This document shows positions 54,158 through 64,000 of a stretch of 64,000 nt of DNA, piece after piece. Location: positions 214,001 to 278,000 of the forward strand of contig NW_021167095.1 of the NCBI RefSeq assembly GCF_003711515.1, given 5' to 3'. Each line of letters starts with the position of its first letter. Positions within the stretch are counted from its first letter, which is position 1. The notes under the pieces are model-generated. The model ran no database searches. It was not told the origin of the DNA and was given only the letters and a program-made list of their open reading frames with translations. The position numbers and the translations under genes were made by a program. Source of the DNA: Sodiomyces alkalinus F11 (taxonomy: Eukaryota; Ascomycota; Sordariomycetes; Glomerellales; Plectosphaerellaceae).

Positions 54158-57100
54158 GGCACCCTCGCTTTAGCTAGGAATACTCGTAGGCCTCGTTTTT
54201 CTAATCTAATCTAGGTAAGTATAGAGCTTTATAGCTTAAAAAGCCCTTTATATTTCCGGAGGGAGCGTTATATTAAGGGGCGGCTCGGTACCGCTACGGC
54301 GCACCTATAAGGCAGCCGTGCTTCCGTCTAGGCTTAACCGTATTCCCTTATAAGGGCCTTCCGCGGGGGGCGAGGTTCCGGCCTATATTATTAGGGCGGT
54401 AAGCTATACTATCCACGCAAGGGCGGTATAGGCCCTATAATACCGATTTAGTGTTATTAGGGCTCTCGCCGCGGCGTATACTCCGCCTAATATCTTATCT
54501 TCGATTCCTTTTTCTTATATCCGGAGGATCTTTTAGGTGTTTAGGCTTAAGAGGTATAGATTAAGGGGGGGGATAAAGGTCTCTTTTTTAAGAACCCTAA
54601 CCGGCGCAGCCTTATAGGCTCCGGCTATTAATCTAAGGCACCGGTTCTATATCGCTATAAATACCGCTATAGGGCTATACTAGGGGCCGGCCCTTATCTT
54701 ATAGACGGCTAAGGCGTAGTAAGCCACTACTAGTCTTACTACTACGAGGTATAGTCTTCTTATTTCCAAGCTATACCATTATACTACTACACTAAGCCTT
54801 AAGAGGGTGTATATTTATATAGCTAATCGGCTCTTTACCTTTTTAGCGTATCGCCGGAAGTCGAGTTTCCTATTAAGCTAAATGCTTAGGAGCCTTATCG
54901 CCTCCAGTACCGGTACCGAAATAGCGTTAAGGGGGAGCGGGGTAAAGGAGGGTTAGCGTGACTTCATAAAAGAGATATAAACGCACTTAGCTAATTCGAA
55001 TTATAGTCCGCTTATTATCTTTTAGTCTAAGTCAGCACGCTGTATAGCGGCGAGATAGTACCGTGTTTATACCTTTATCCTACTAAAGGCGATAAAATTC
55101 GTATTATTAACGAATCCTATTATTATCGTTTTAGGTACCCTTTTTAGCTCCTTATAAAGTGTAAAGATATATAGGATAAAGAGGATAAGGGAGATCGGGG
55201 AGCCTTACAGTATACCCCCGCGGAGGTATTACGGAGGGGCCGTTTTGTTATTAAGTACTAGCTAGGCTATATAGTCTTAGAGGAAGCTACTAATTAGGGT
55301 AATAAGCTATTAGGGGAATCCCTTCCTTTTAAATACCTTAAGGAAATAGGAGTAGAGGATAGTATTAAACGCGCCTTTAATATCTAGTTAGAGTATTAAA
55401 GCAGTGCCGCTATAGGCCTAGCTCGCCCTTATAGCCTCCGTGACTCTTTATACTACTATCTCTATACTCCGCCCGGTCCGGTTACCTATCTATCATTCTA
55501 GGAGGAGCCGATACTCCTCCGCTATAGCGGCGATACGGTCGGCTAGTATCCCCTTAAGGACTTTACCTATTATATTAGGGAGTAATATTAGTCGCTAGCC
55601 CTTTACTATCACGTAGTTAGCTAGCGGCCGGCCTTCCTTCTTAAGGATTACTATAATAGCGTAACGGTACCTCTTCGGGTAATAACCCGCTTTAAGGCAC
55701 GCTATAAAGATAGCGCTTAGTCTTTAATATAGGGGAGGTCTATATACTTTAAGGAGCCCTGCTAAGAGCTTATTAGGTCCTAGTACCGCTTAGGGTTTAG
55801 TCTTCTTAAGGCGCCCCTATATATCCGCTACGGTAATATTATAGCGGATATCCTATTTAGGGGGGAATTCCGCGCTTAGGGGCTTAAGGGTAGTAAGGAG
55901 GGGGGGTAGGAAGAACTTCCGGATAAGGACTTCGGCTTTCTCCGCGTGTATAGTGGCTAGGCTATCGCTATTATCTCGGCGTAGTAGCGGTACCGATAAA
56001 GGGTCCGGCGGTGTATTCCCTTTTATTCGTGCCTATTTCTAGAATCGCTAGAGGAGGTTATTATTCTTCCTAGTCTTATATAGCAGGTACCGCTAATATA
56101 GCCGCTTCGCTACCGCTATAGCCTTATTACAGCGCCTGTCCTCTGCCTAAAACTCGTTCGATTAGTTCGGTGACTTCTTATATATATATCTACGGTAAAG
56201 GCGCCTTACTTCCTAAGTAAGGGCGGTTAGCTCTCCGTTCCACTAAGGGGTAGGTAGGAGTCTAGGGGTGCCCCCACCGCGGCGCTATACGGTCTTATCG
56301 GCTATAATTATAAGGTCCTCGATTAGGTTATTTAGTATTAAGTCGATATCTCCTAGTATTATAAGGGGACCGGTCTACTATAATTATATAGCTATAAGCT
56401 AAGGGACCTATAAGGGGTTAAAGTCCTTCTAGACCTAGCGGGGCCCGCCTAGGTCTTACGGTAGTGTTATTACGGTACTCGGCGTAATATCTATCTCTAT
56501 ATAGATTTAGGCCGTTTATAAGTAGTGGTCCGATCCGATAATAGTCTTATGAGGGCCGCTAAAGTCGTAGCGGAGCCCCTATACTTCCTATACAAGGTTA
56601 ATAGTACTAGCACGCCGGCTTAGGCGGTGCTATATAATAGTCCCGGGGGGGGGTTACTAGGTCTAGGTTCTACTAGGTTATAAGGGTAAATAGGGTATCG
56701 GCTCGGGGGTAATAACGCGGTGGCTATAACTATACGGGATAGTATAGGTTAAAGTCCCCTATAAGGACGTAGCGGCCCCGTGGTGGTGCTATATCGAATA
56801 TATCTTATAGGGGTATATTCTAGGGGATCCTAGCTAACTAGTAGTTTTCTAAGTAGATTAACTACATTATACGGGCGTCGTCTTTAGTCTTAAATATAAC
56901 CGTGCAGGTATCGTGGTAAGGCCGCTATATCTATATATATAGTGAGTATCTCTTCTATATATATAAGAGGGTATAGCCTCCTCCCTATATTAGCCGGTAT
57001 ACCCCTTAGGAGGGGCAGGTAAGGCTTTTCGTAAAGGGGTTAAGGCCGGATTCCTGGATTACTATTATATCGTACTCGGCGCGGCACTAAAACGGGAGCT

Positions 57101-57360
57101 CCCGCCACGCCTAACTCCTCCCTATATTTTATAAAAAGACGTGGATTCTTATTAGTTAGTAAGGCGGGGGGGGGAGGGGGGTTAAGATAATATGCCCGGT
57201 ATAACCGGGGTTTAGTCCTAGCTTTATAGCTCCTACTACGGTGCCTTACTAGCCCCGCAGGGGACTATATAGGCGCTTATTAGGCCCGGTATCGGGGAGC
57301 CCTCCTATTCTTTAATCCTTTTCGGGGGGTATCCCCGGCCCCTATAAAGGGGCCGGTCCT
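54158..57360 (-). mobile_element. LINE K: ORF2-bearing fragment
   Basis: Minus-strand fragment of the A/D/H family. It spans the C-terminal zinc region of ORF2 (54,158, from ggcaccctcgc) through RT (GSPISPIL-equivalent at about 55,205-55,160) and endonuclease to the ORF2 start near 57,130 and the end of ORF1 (57,360). Both ends are missing. The Gypsy J LTR abuts its left end, so Gypsy J probably inserted into this LINE. Confidence 0.82.
54200..57140 (-). pseudogene. LINE K ORF2
   Basis: Decayed endonuclease-RT frame on the minus strand. It aligns by eye with LINE A and H over its whole length, with TAG/TAA stops. Nearly complete, lacking only the extreme C-terminus. Confidence 0.7.
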
Positions 57361-57597
57361 ACAGTGGCTCCACACTAATTTCGAGTCAGTTTCCCTTAAT
57401 ATAGTCGACTAATTATACTTTACAATAACTCTCTATCCTCCTACCTTTAAGATTAGCTTCTAGCTATTTATAATCTAGGTAATATACTCGCCTAATATAA
57501 TGCCTATATATATAATATATACGTAGTATTAAAATAGCTATCCCTATAGGCTCAAGAAAATAGGGTAGAGATTATAGACATTCTCCTAACTTTAACC
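57361..57597. other. Unassigned spacer
   Basis: 237 bp between LINE K and Gypsy L. AT-rich, no ORF and no match to other parts of the window. Target-site flank of Gypsy L. Confidence 0.5.
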
Positions 57598-57811
57598 TGT
57601 TACGGGTTAGCCCCGATATAGAGGATCCGGCTACACTCCGGATCTTCCTAGTTACACGCTTAGTTAACGGACCTATATCGCCTACCTATCGCCACCTTAT
57701 AGCTAGCCTAGCGCTATAGACGTTTCTCCTTTTTCTTTTTTCCTTCCTTAGTTTTAGATAATCTATTATTACGACCTTACTTATACTATAACCTATAACT
57801 AGTCGTTAATA
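57598..57811 (+). repeat. Gypsy L 5' LTR
   Basis: 214-bp LTR matching 3492-3706; the leading TG is preserved. Confidence 0.93.
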
Positions 57812-57814
57812 TAT

Positions 57815-59080
57815 CTAGAACTTAGCGACACCCACGCGCTACGCTAGCGATAGACTAAGATCCGAATAATACCGCTTAGCGATCTATTAGAATTAAATAG
57901 GTCGCGGAGTAGATAAGTCGACGCTTCGAAGAAAACGACTAAGCCTTAAACGTAAGGCTAGGCCCTATCCACGAGTAATATACCGATATTAACGCTAGGC
58001 TTACCCCGATATAAAAGTACTACTCGGAGATACGCTAGTTTATTAAACGATAACGCGCGAGGGAAGAAGCTAATAAGCGATAACGCGTATTAGTCGAATA
58101 ACTTATAGCCCGGCTTTTAGGATCGCTTACTCCGTAGAACCTAATACCGCTAAACCTAAATATTCCGGCCCCTTTATAGCCCCCGATAATTCTTACGCTA
58201 GTAGAATCCACGTTATCTCCGGTCCCCTCGCCGGCGCTCTAGCCGACGATAATAATAATAGCACCCCGTAAAACCGTTAATAGCCCGGCGAAGCTTTTAG
58301 GGAAGAGAGTATACTATAGCACGTAGGCCTACGCGTTATAGTAAAAGCTTATAATCGATAATAACCTATTCTAGAATAATATATAAGCCTAGTATACTAT
58401 CTATAATTACCGAGGACCTAAGGTATAATAAGTAGTAGCGGCCTTTTGTAAGAGCGATAGGCCGGGTAAGCTTATAGACCCTAATAACTTTATAGCGTAC
58501 CTTAATCGTACCTACCTTAACCCTATAGAATAGTCGCGAGCCGCTTAAGTCCTATATATAATTCGATAACGGTCCGATAAGTCGTTTGTTACCTTTTTAC
58601 CCCGCTTTAAAAGATAGATGGCCCTCGTGGGCGGTACCGAGTAGGAAGCTACCGTATAGATTTTATTCCTTAAGGGAGCGATTATCTCTTAACTTAGGGA
58701 TAAGCTTATTTTAGCCCGTATTCCTACCGATAACTATACCGCGTAGGTTAACGGTATATAAAAGATTACCGGGAAGCTTAAGGGTGATTAGTTTAAGCGG
58801 AATTATAATAAACGAGCTTAAGAGTATATACCTACGAAGAAGGACGCTAATAATAACACGAAGATAGGTAAAGTAAACCGTGTTAGCGATAGGAAGGCGA
58901 AGTAGGAGACTCGAATATACTATAACTACACTAAGAAAGGGCATATCGCACGGAATTATGAGAAACTAAAGCAAAACTAAAAGACGGTTTAAAAGGTTAA
59001 AGAGTCTTATATAACAGATCGCGATAAGAGCGATAATAAGTCGACTAACGATAACGACTCGGAAAAAGAATAGCTTTAAC
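57815..59080 (+). pseudogene. Gypsy L gag
   Basis: Decayed Gag parallel to Gypsy-1. The knuckle at about 58,918-58,960 reads Y-Y-N-Y-T-K-K-G-H-I-A-R-N-Y: the His is retained and the Cys positions are Tyr. A basic K/R-rich tail follows. Confidence 0.78.
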
Positions 59081-59159
59081 GTAAAAATAGGCGTTAAAAC
59101 CGATAGCCGCGATACGGCGGGAGTAAGAAACGTTTAAAGTGCGTGCTAGTAATAACCCT

Positions 59160-62100
59160 CTACTTATTATAGCTAGAGTAAATAGATAGCGTATCCTCGC
59201 CCTTATTAATACTAGTTATAACTACTATACCGCTATAAGTAAACGGTTTACCTAAAGATACTAATTACCGTTAGTCAATAAGACGAATCGATTACTAAAT
59301 AGCTTCTCGGAAACTACCGGAATTATTAATAGCGCGGGAATCGTTATCTGCGAGCTTAAGATCCGGGGCTACTCGTAAAGACTATTTATATATGTAGTAC
59401 CTGGGCTTAATTAAGACGTATTCCTTAGGAAGCCTTAGATAGAATAGAATAATATAATATACTACGCTAAGAATAAAAGACTTTATTACGGAGTAGCTGA
59501 ACTAAAAATACGACTCTACTACGAAAACGAACCGGCCGGAGTATAAGCTATCCGCGATACCTCTTTAGTTATTAGATCTATATTCGCGGGCCTTATCCGA
59601 TAATTACGATAGAAGGGCGAGGAGGCCTTAATTTAAGGAGTAAGCTTAAAGGATATCGAAAAAGCGTTAAATAAAAAATAAGTAGTCGACCCGAGGGACT
59701 TTATACACGAAAAGCTATTACGAGAATTTAACGACCTATTCACGCCCGATAAAGTAAACTAATTACCGCTATACCGACTAGGAGTCGATTACGAAGTTAA
59801 CCTTATACCTAATAATAACGGTAAGGAGCTATCGCTCCCTTAAGGGCCGCTCTATAATATATCGAGGGAAGAACTCTTAGTATTACGAAAAATACTTACC
59901 AACCTAATAGATAAAGGATTTATCCGAGTTAGTAGTTCGGAAGCCACGGCTCCTATCCTTTTTATAAGGAAATTAGGTAAAGGACTCCGATTCTATTACA
60001 ACTACTAAACACTAAATACGATTCCTAAGCGAGACCGTTACGTATTTCCTATAATCGCTAAGACGCTATAGAACTTAAGGTAGGCGAAATAGTTTACGAA
60101 GCTTAATATAGTCGCCGCTTTCTATAAGATTAGGATAGCTCCCGGGTATAAGTATAAGACTATATTCCGAACACGGTTTAGGCTTTTTAAGTAGCTTATC
60201 GACCTATTTACCTTAAGTAGAGCTTTAGCGACCTTTTAGCGATATATTAATAAAACACTATAGCGCTTCTTAGATAACTTCGTTACCGCTTATATTAATA
60301 ATATCCTAGTCTACTCTAGTAGGAGCCGGGCTAACCACGAAGTAAAAGTTAAGTAGGTATACCGCGTGCTCGCGGACGCCGGCCTAAACCTAGACCTGTT
60401 AAAGTGCGAGTTTAGCGTAAAGATAGTAAAGTACCTAGGATTTATAGTTATTATAGGAAAAGGCGTGTTATATAACCCGGAGCAGTTATAAGCTATTCGC
60501 GAGTAAGAAGCGCCTATATCGGTTAAAGGCGTACGAAGTTTCCTAGGATTTACGAATTATTACCGGATCTTTATTAAGGACTTTTCGGGGATTTCCGTAC
60601 CGTTAATAGCACTCACGAAAAAGAACTACGCCTTCTAATAGGGTCCTAATAAAAAAACGGCTTTCCGCGAGCTAAAAGCGAGGTTTTAAGAAGGACTAAT
60701 ACTTCGGTAATAAAACCCTATAAATAAGACCTTCGTCGAAACAGCCTATTTAGGGTTCGTTTTTAGGAGTAGCTTAATATCAGAAAACGTAGACGGAAAT
60801 CGCTATATAGTCGTATACTACTCCCGTAAACTTAATAAAGCGGAATATAATTACTTAATCTATAATAAGAAGATACTAACGATTATAAGCTACTTAGTAG
60901 CATAGCGAGCTAAGCTTATTAGTTACGGATAGTTTATAGTCCTATCCGACTATAAGGCTTTTAAATACTTTATAGTAAAACGAACGCTTATAGAGTAATA
61001 GAGCTAATAGGCCCGTAAGCTCGCGTAGTTTGACTTTATACTTAAATACCGGAAAGGAAAAGATAATACGATAGCGGATACCCTTTTACGTCGATAGTAA
61101 GATAAGCCCTAGGATATAACGGACGAAAGGGAATAATCCCGTTATATCTAATTAATTCCTAATACTATAATCCTACCTTATATTCGTAGCGTGAATAGCG
61201 GCTAAATAATCTTTAAAGCCGACTAAGAGTTATAGCGATTATAGGATAAGACGCTTATAACCGATAAGTAGTATTGAGGAGCTTTATCCGCGGTTACTAA
61301 GGAAGAATAGTAGTTCCCGCCGTTATTAGAATTAAAGCTATAGATTTCCGAGTATTCTATCTCCGCGACCGGGTTACTACTATTCCGTGACCGGATCTAA
61401 ATACCCGGGTCCACTAAAGGGTTAACGCGATAAGGAAGGATTATCTAGTTAATCTATAACTCGGTAATCGGAGGATACCTAGGATATAAAAACACTATCG
61501 CCTTAGTAGCGTGTTATTTCTTCTAGCTAAGGATAAATAACCATATCCGATAATTTATCCGGAACTACGATATCTATAGAAAAGGACACGTGTAGAGGAA
61601 TATAAAATAAGGCCTTTTACGCCCCCTTCCCGTGCTAGAATAAATATATAGCGATTTATCGATAGACTTTATAATAGACTTACTACTAGCTAGTAAGAGG
61701 AACGCGCGCTACTTCTAGGTTATTATAGATCGCCTAACTAAGGCCGTAATATTAAAGGCGATAAAGATAGTAGAAGCCAAAGCCTATACGGAACGGTTCT
61801 TATACTACTATTTCCGGTTTTACGGAATACCTTAATCGATTATTAATAACCGAGGTTTAAACTAAATAAGTAGATTCTAAAAGCACTTTTATAAGCTTAC
61901 CCGGATATCGCGTAAGCTTAGTATAGTATACTACTCCTAAACCGATAGAATAACTAAGAGTATAAACTAAGAAGTATAGGCCTATTTATAAGCCTTTATT
62001 TACTACGCTTAGGATAACTAGAATCGCCTACTACCTATAGTATAACTAGCCCTAAATAATAGTAAGAGCTCCGCGATAGGGTTTAGTCCTTCTTCTTAGA

Positions 62101-62680
62101 GTATAGTTATTATATTAACCCGATCTAGATAATTAAGGAGACCTTAATAGAACCTAGAGTATTAGAGGTATATAACGTACTACGCCGCTTATAGGAAGCG
62201 ATAGAGTTCGCCTAAGCTACGATCGTGTTAATATAGCTTAGGAATAAAGAGTCCGTAAACTAATATCGTTTACCGGCTAAGCGTTTTAAAGTAAACGACT
62301 TAGTCTAGCTATCGCTAGCTAATTATTTAACCCCTTAACTATCGCGTAAGCTTAACTAGCTATACCGTAAATACCCGGTTATAAAGGTAATGAGCCCGTA
62401 TATAGTCGAACTCGCCATATTATCGTAGATTTATCCCCGATTTTATATAGATTGACTACGCCGCGCGGGCGATAACCCCCTACTAAGGTAATTAGTAGAT
62501 AACCCCTAACCCCCGCTTATCCGAGAAGCGACCGATAACGAGGAATAGGAAGTCTAGGAAATTCTCTACGCGAGAATAAAAAGGCGAGGTAAAGGATTAA
62601 GACGTAAAGTACTAATACGATAAGTAGGATACTATAAAGCGACTTAGGAACCGTTAGAAGTATTAGTATAAACGCGGGTA
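59160..62680 (+). pseudogene. Gypsy L pol (PR-RT-RH-IN-chromodomain)
   Basis: Same domain order as Gypsy-1: protease about 59,200-59,460; RT about 59,980-60,440 with T-A-Y-I-N-N-I-L-V-Y (catalytic Asps turned to Asn by RIP); RNase H about 60,720-60,920; integrase about 61,480-62,230 including the Y-Y-S-x-T-D region at about 61,940; chromodomain about 62,545-62,640 with R-G-K-G-L-R-R-K-V-L. TAG/TAA stops throughout. Confidence 0.88.
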
Positions 62681-62789
62681 TTTAATAAGTTTAAAAAGAA
62701 GTTCGGCCTAATAATAATAAACGATAGGCCGTTAAATAACTACGCGCTATCACGATATAGGAACCGATATATAAGCGATCGTATCACGA

Positions 62790-64000
62790 TAATCGGAAAA
62801 GAGTAAGGTTTAGATTTATTATAGGCCGGATAGGCCCCGCGCCCTAACTATACTTAATATAAGCCTAGATTAATATCCTCGCCCTTAAAGTCCTTATCTT
62901 CGGGATTATCGACTTCCGTAAAAGTCTTACCCTCCTCGCCCCTTTTTAGGTTAGAGTTAGTCTCCTTGACCTCTTCGTTATCGTTATTATCGTCGTCCTT
63001 ATTATCGTCGCTATCAGGGATTATAACGGCACTCCTAATAGTTATAACCGTAAGTGTAAAAGCTCGCCTATACTCCGCGTATTATTAGAATTCGGCGATT
63101 ACGATATTAGCGCGACTAAGTATAAGTATCTCCCTAAATAGCCGAGTCTACTCCCTTAACTCTACGAGTTAAAGGCGCCTAAAATGTTTGTTAGATAATA
63201 AAGGCTCCGATAAAGGAGCGGGAGTAGTAAAGCGGGTATTCTCTTCCGCTACGATATTAGGAGGGACTAAGCGCGAAACCACTACCTCGCCTATAATCTT
63301 ATAAGGAGGAGATAAGGCTAATTATCCCGCCCTAATAATAACCTCCTCCGGAGGCGATACGTTTAGTCCCGACGCTATCTCTTCTAAGACCCTTAAAGGA
63401 GGAGAAAAGACTAGCGTAACTACTTCGCTAACGACCTTTATTATTAAAGGAAGTAAGGCTAGTTTAGCCACCTTATTAACGATTTTAGGAAGAGGTAGTA
63501 AGGCTAGCTATAATACTACCGCTTTTTAGACCTCCTAAGAAGAAGAAGGGGCTAGCGCGACTACCGCGTTAAAAGCCTCCGCGGGATATATAGCTATAGG
63601 TAATATCGCCGTTATCGGATACTTAGCTATAAGGGTATCCTAAAACGCTATATAAGCGTTAAGATATAGGTCCTATTCCTAGGAGAGAGGTTAACGATAA
63701 GCTCGTGACTTTAAAGGGGAAGTAGTCTTATAGGGCCGTGTTTATTATCGTCGCTAATGAAGGTAACCGTCTTAAATAACCTCTACGCGTGGCTTCTAAG
63801 GTACGCTCGGAGAGGTATATATCGGTATATCTTTATAGAGTATACGTAGTATTTCCTCCCCCGATTAGTCTAGCTACGATAATAGCGCTTATACTTTCTA
63901 TTAGCGACGTCGCGCGTGTAAAGGAGGTATAGCTTAGTATAAACGCTACCAGGAGGGTGCTTAGGAGGCCGACTACCCTCCGACTTCTTCTTCTTAGGCG
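62790..64000 (-). pseudogene. Antisense accessory ORF of Gypsy L, partial
   Basis: Minus-strand frame matching the antisense ORF of Gypsy-1. Conserved blocks: K-L-Y-L-L-Y-T-R-D-V-A-N-R-K-Y (about 63,930-63,890; TAC at 63,929-63,927 stands where Gypsy-1 has the Cys codon TGC), N-R-G-R-K-Y-Y-V-Y, a Pro/Leu/Val-rich middle, R-E-I-L-I-L-S-R-A-N-I-V-I-A-E-F, an acidic D/N-rich segment and G-K-T-F-T-E-V-D-N-P-E-D. Differences from Gypsy-1 in this frame are often conservative (V/I, N/D), supporting coding on this strand. Its start lies beyond the window. Confidence 0.6.

Larger units (their letters stand above)
57598..64000 (+). mobile_element. Gypsy L: second copy of the Gypsy-1 family, right end outside window
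   Basis: Starts TGTTACGGGTTAG (57,598) and follows Gypsy-1 segment by segment: LTR, gag, protease, RT, RNase H, integrase, chromodomain and the antisense ORF. The window ends inside the antisense ORF; by comparison with Gypsy-1 roughly 0.8 kb is missing, including the 3' LTR. RIP has hit the two copies at many different sites, so comparing them reveals original residues. Confidence 0.92.

Noticed and set aside
58711..58944. Minus-strand ORF antisense to Gypsy L gag
   Set aside because: Not retained in Gypsy-1, and opposite to a recognised Gag frame with a zinc knuckle.

Overview
This window looks like a heavily mutated repeat block from the nuclear genome of a filamentous ascomycete (Pezizomycotina). 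I find one intact gene, a COG8 (Dor1-type) Golgi tethering subunit at about 15.8-17.2 kb on the minus strand. Almost everything else is retrotransposon sequence riddled with TAG/TAA stops and rich in TpA, with CpA/TpG visibly scarce while CpG is retained. That is the signature of repeat-induced point mutation (RIP). The species cannot be named from this sequence.

Layout. 1-12,813: a minus-strand Tad1-like LINE (A), split by a complete chromodomain Gypsy element (Gypsy-1, 3,492-10,702; 215-bp LTRs and a 5-bp target duplication). 12,868-15,676: a second LINE (B) holding only ORF1 and part of the endonuclease. 15,677-17,550: the single-copy island with COG8. 17,551-18,682: 3' end of a LINE (C). 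About 18,890-39,960: a nest in which Gypsy F (minus) is interrupted by a Copia element (20,977-39,104). The Copia carries LINE D inside its 5' LTR (21,263-27,856, with a 470-base assembly gap) and LINE M inside its pol frame (30,917-37,126). 39,961-40,925: 5' part of a LINE (G). 41,815-48,690: full-length LINE H (minus). 48,691-54,157: 3' two-thirds of a different chromodomain Gypsy (J) with its 3' LTR. 54,158-57,360: LINE fragment K. 57,598-64,000: a second copy of the Gypsy-1 family (L), running off the window.

How parts relate. The Gypsy, Copia and LINE reading frames can still be followed by eye because RIP mostly converts Gln/Trp codons to TAG/TAA, Cys to Tyr and His to Tyr. Gag zinc knuckles, protease, RT, RNase H, integrase and chromodomain are recognisable in order. 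Intact target-site duplications give the order of insertion: Gypsy F, then Copia, then LINEs D and M.

The most unusual observation is that both chromodomain Gypsy families (Gypsy-1/L and J) carry an extra reading frame on the opposite strand between the chromodomain and the 3' LTR. Each encodes a Cys-rich (now partly Tyr) putative zinc-binding segment plus low-complexity regions. LINE M is also notable because its zinc-knuckle, endonuclease, RT and RNase H segments lie in one continuous frame.
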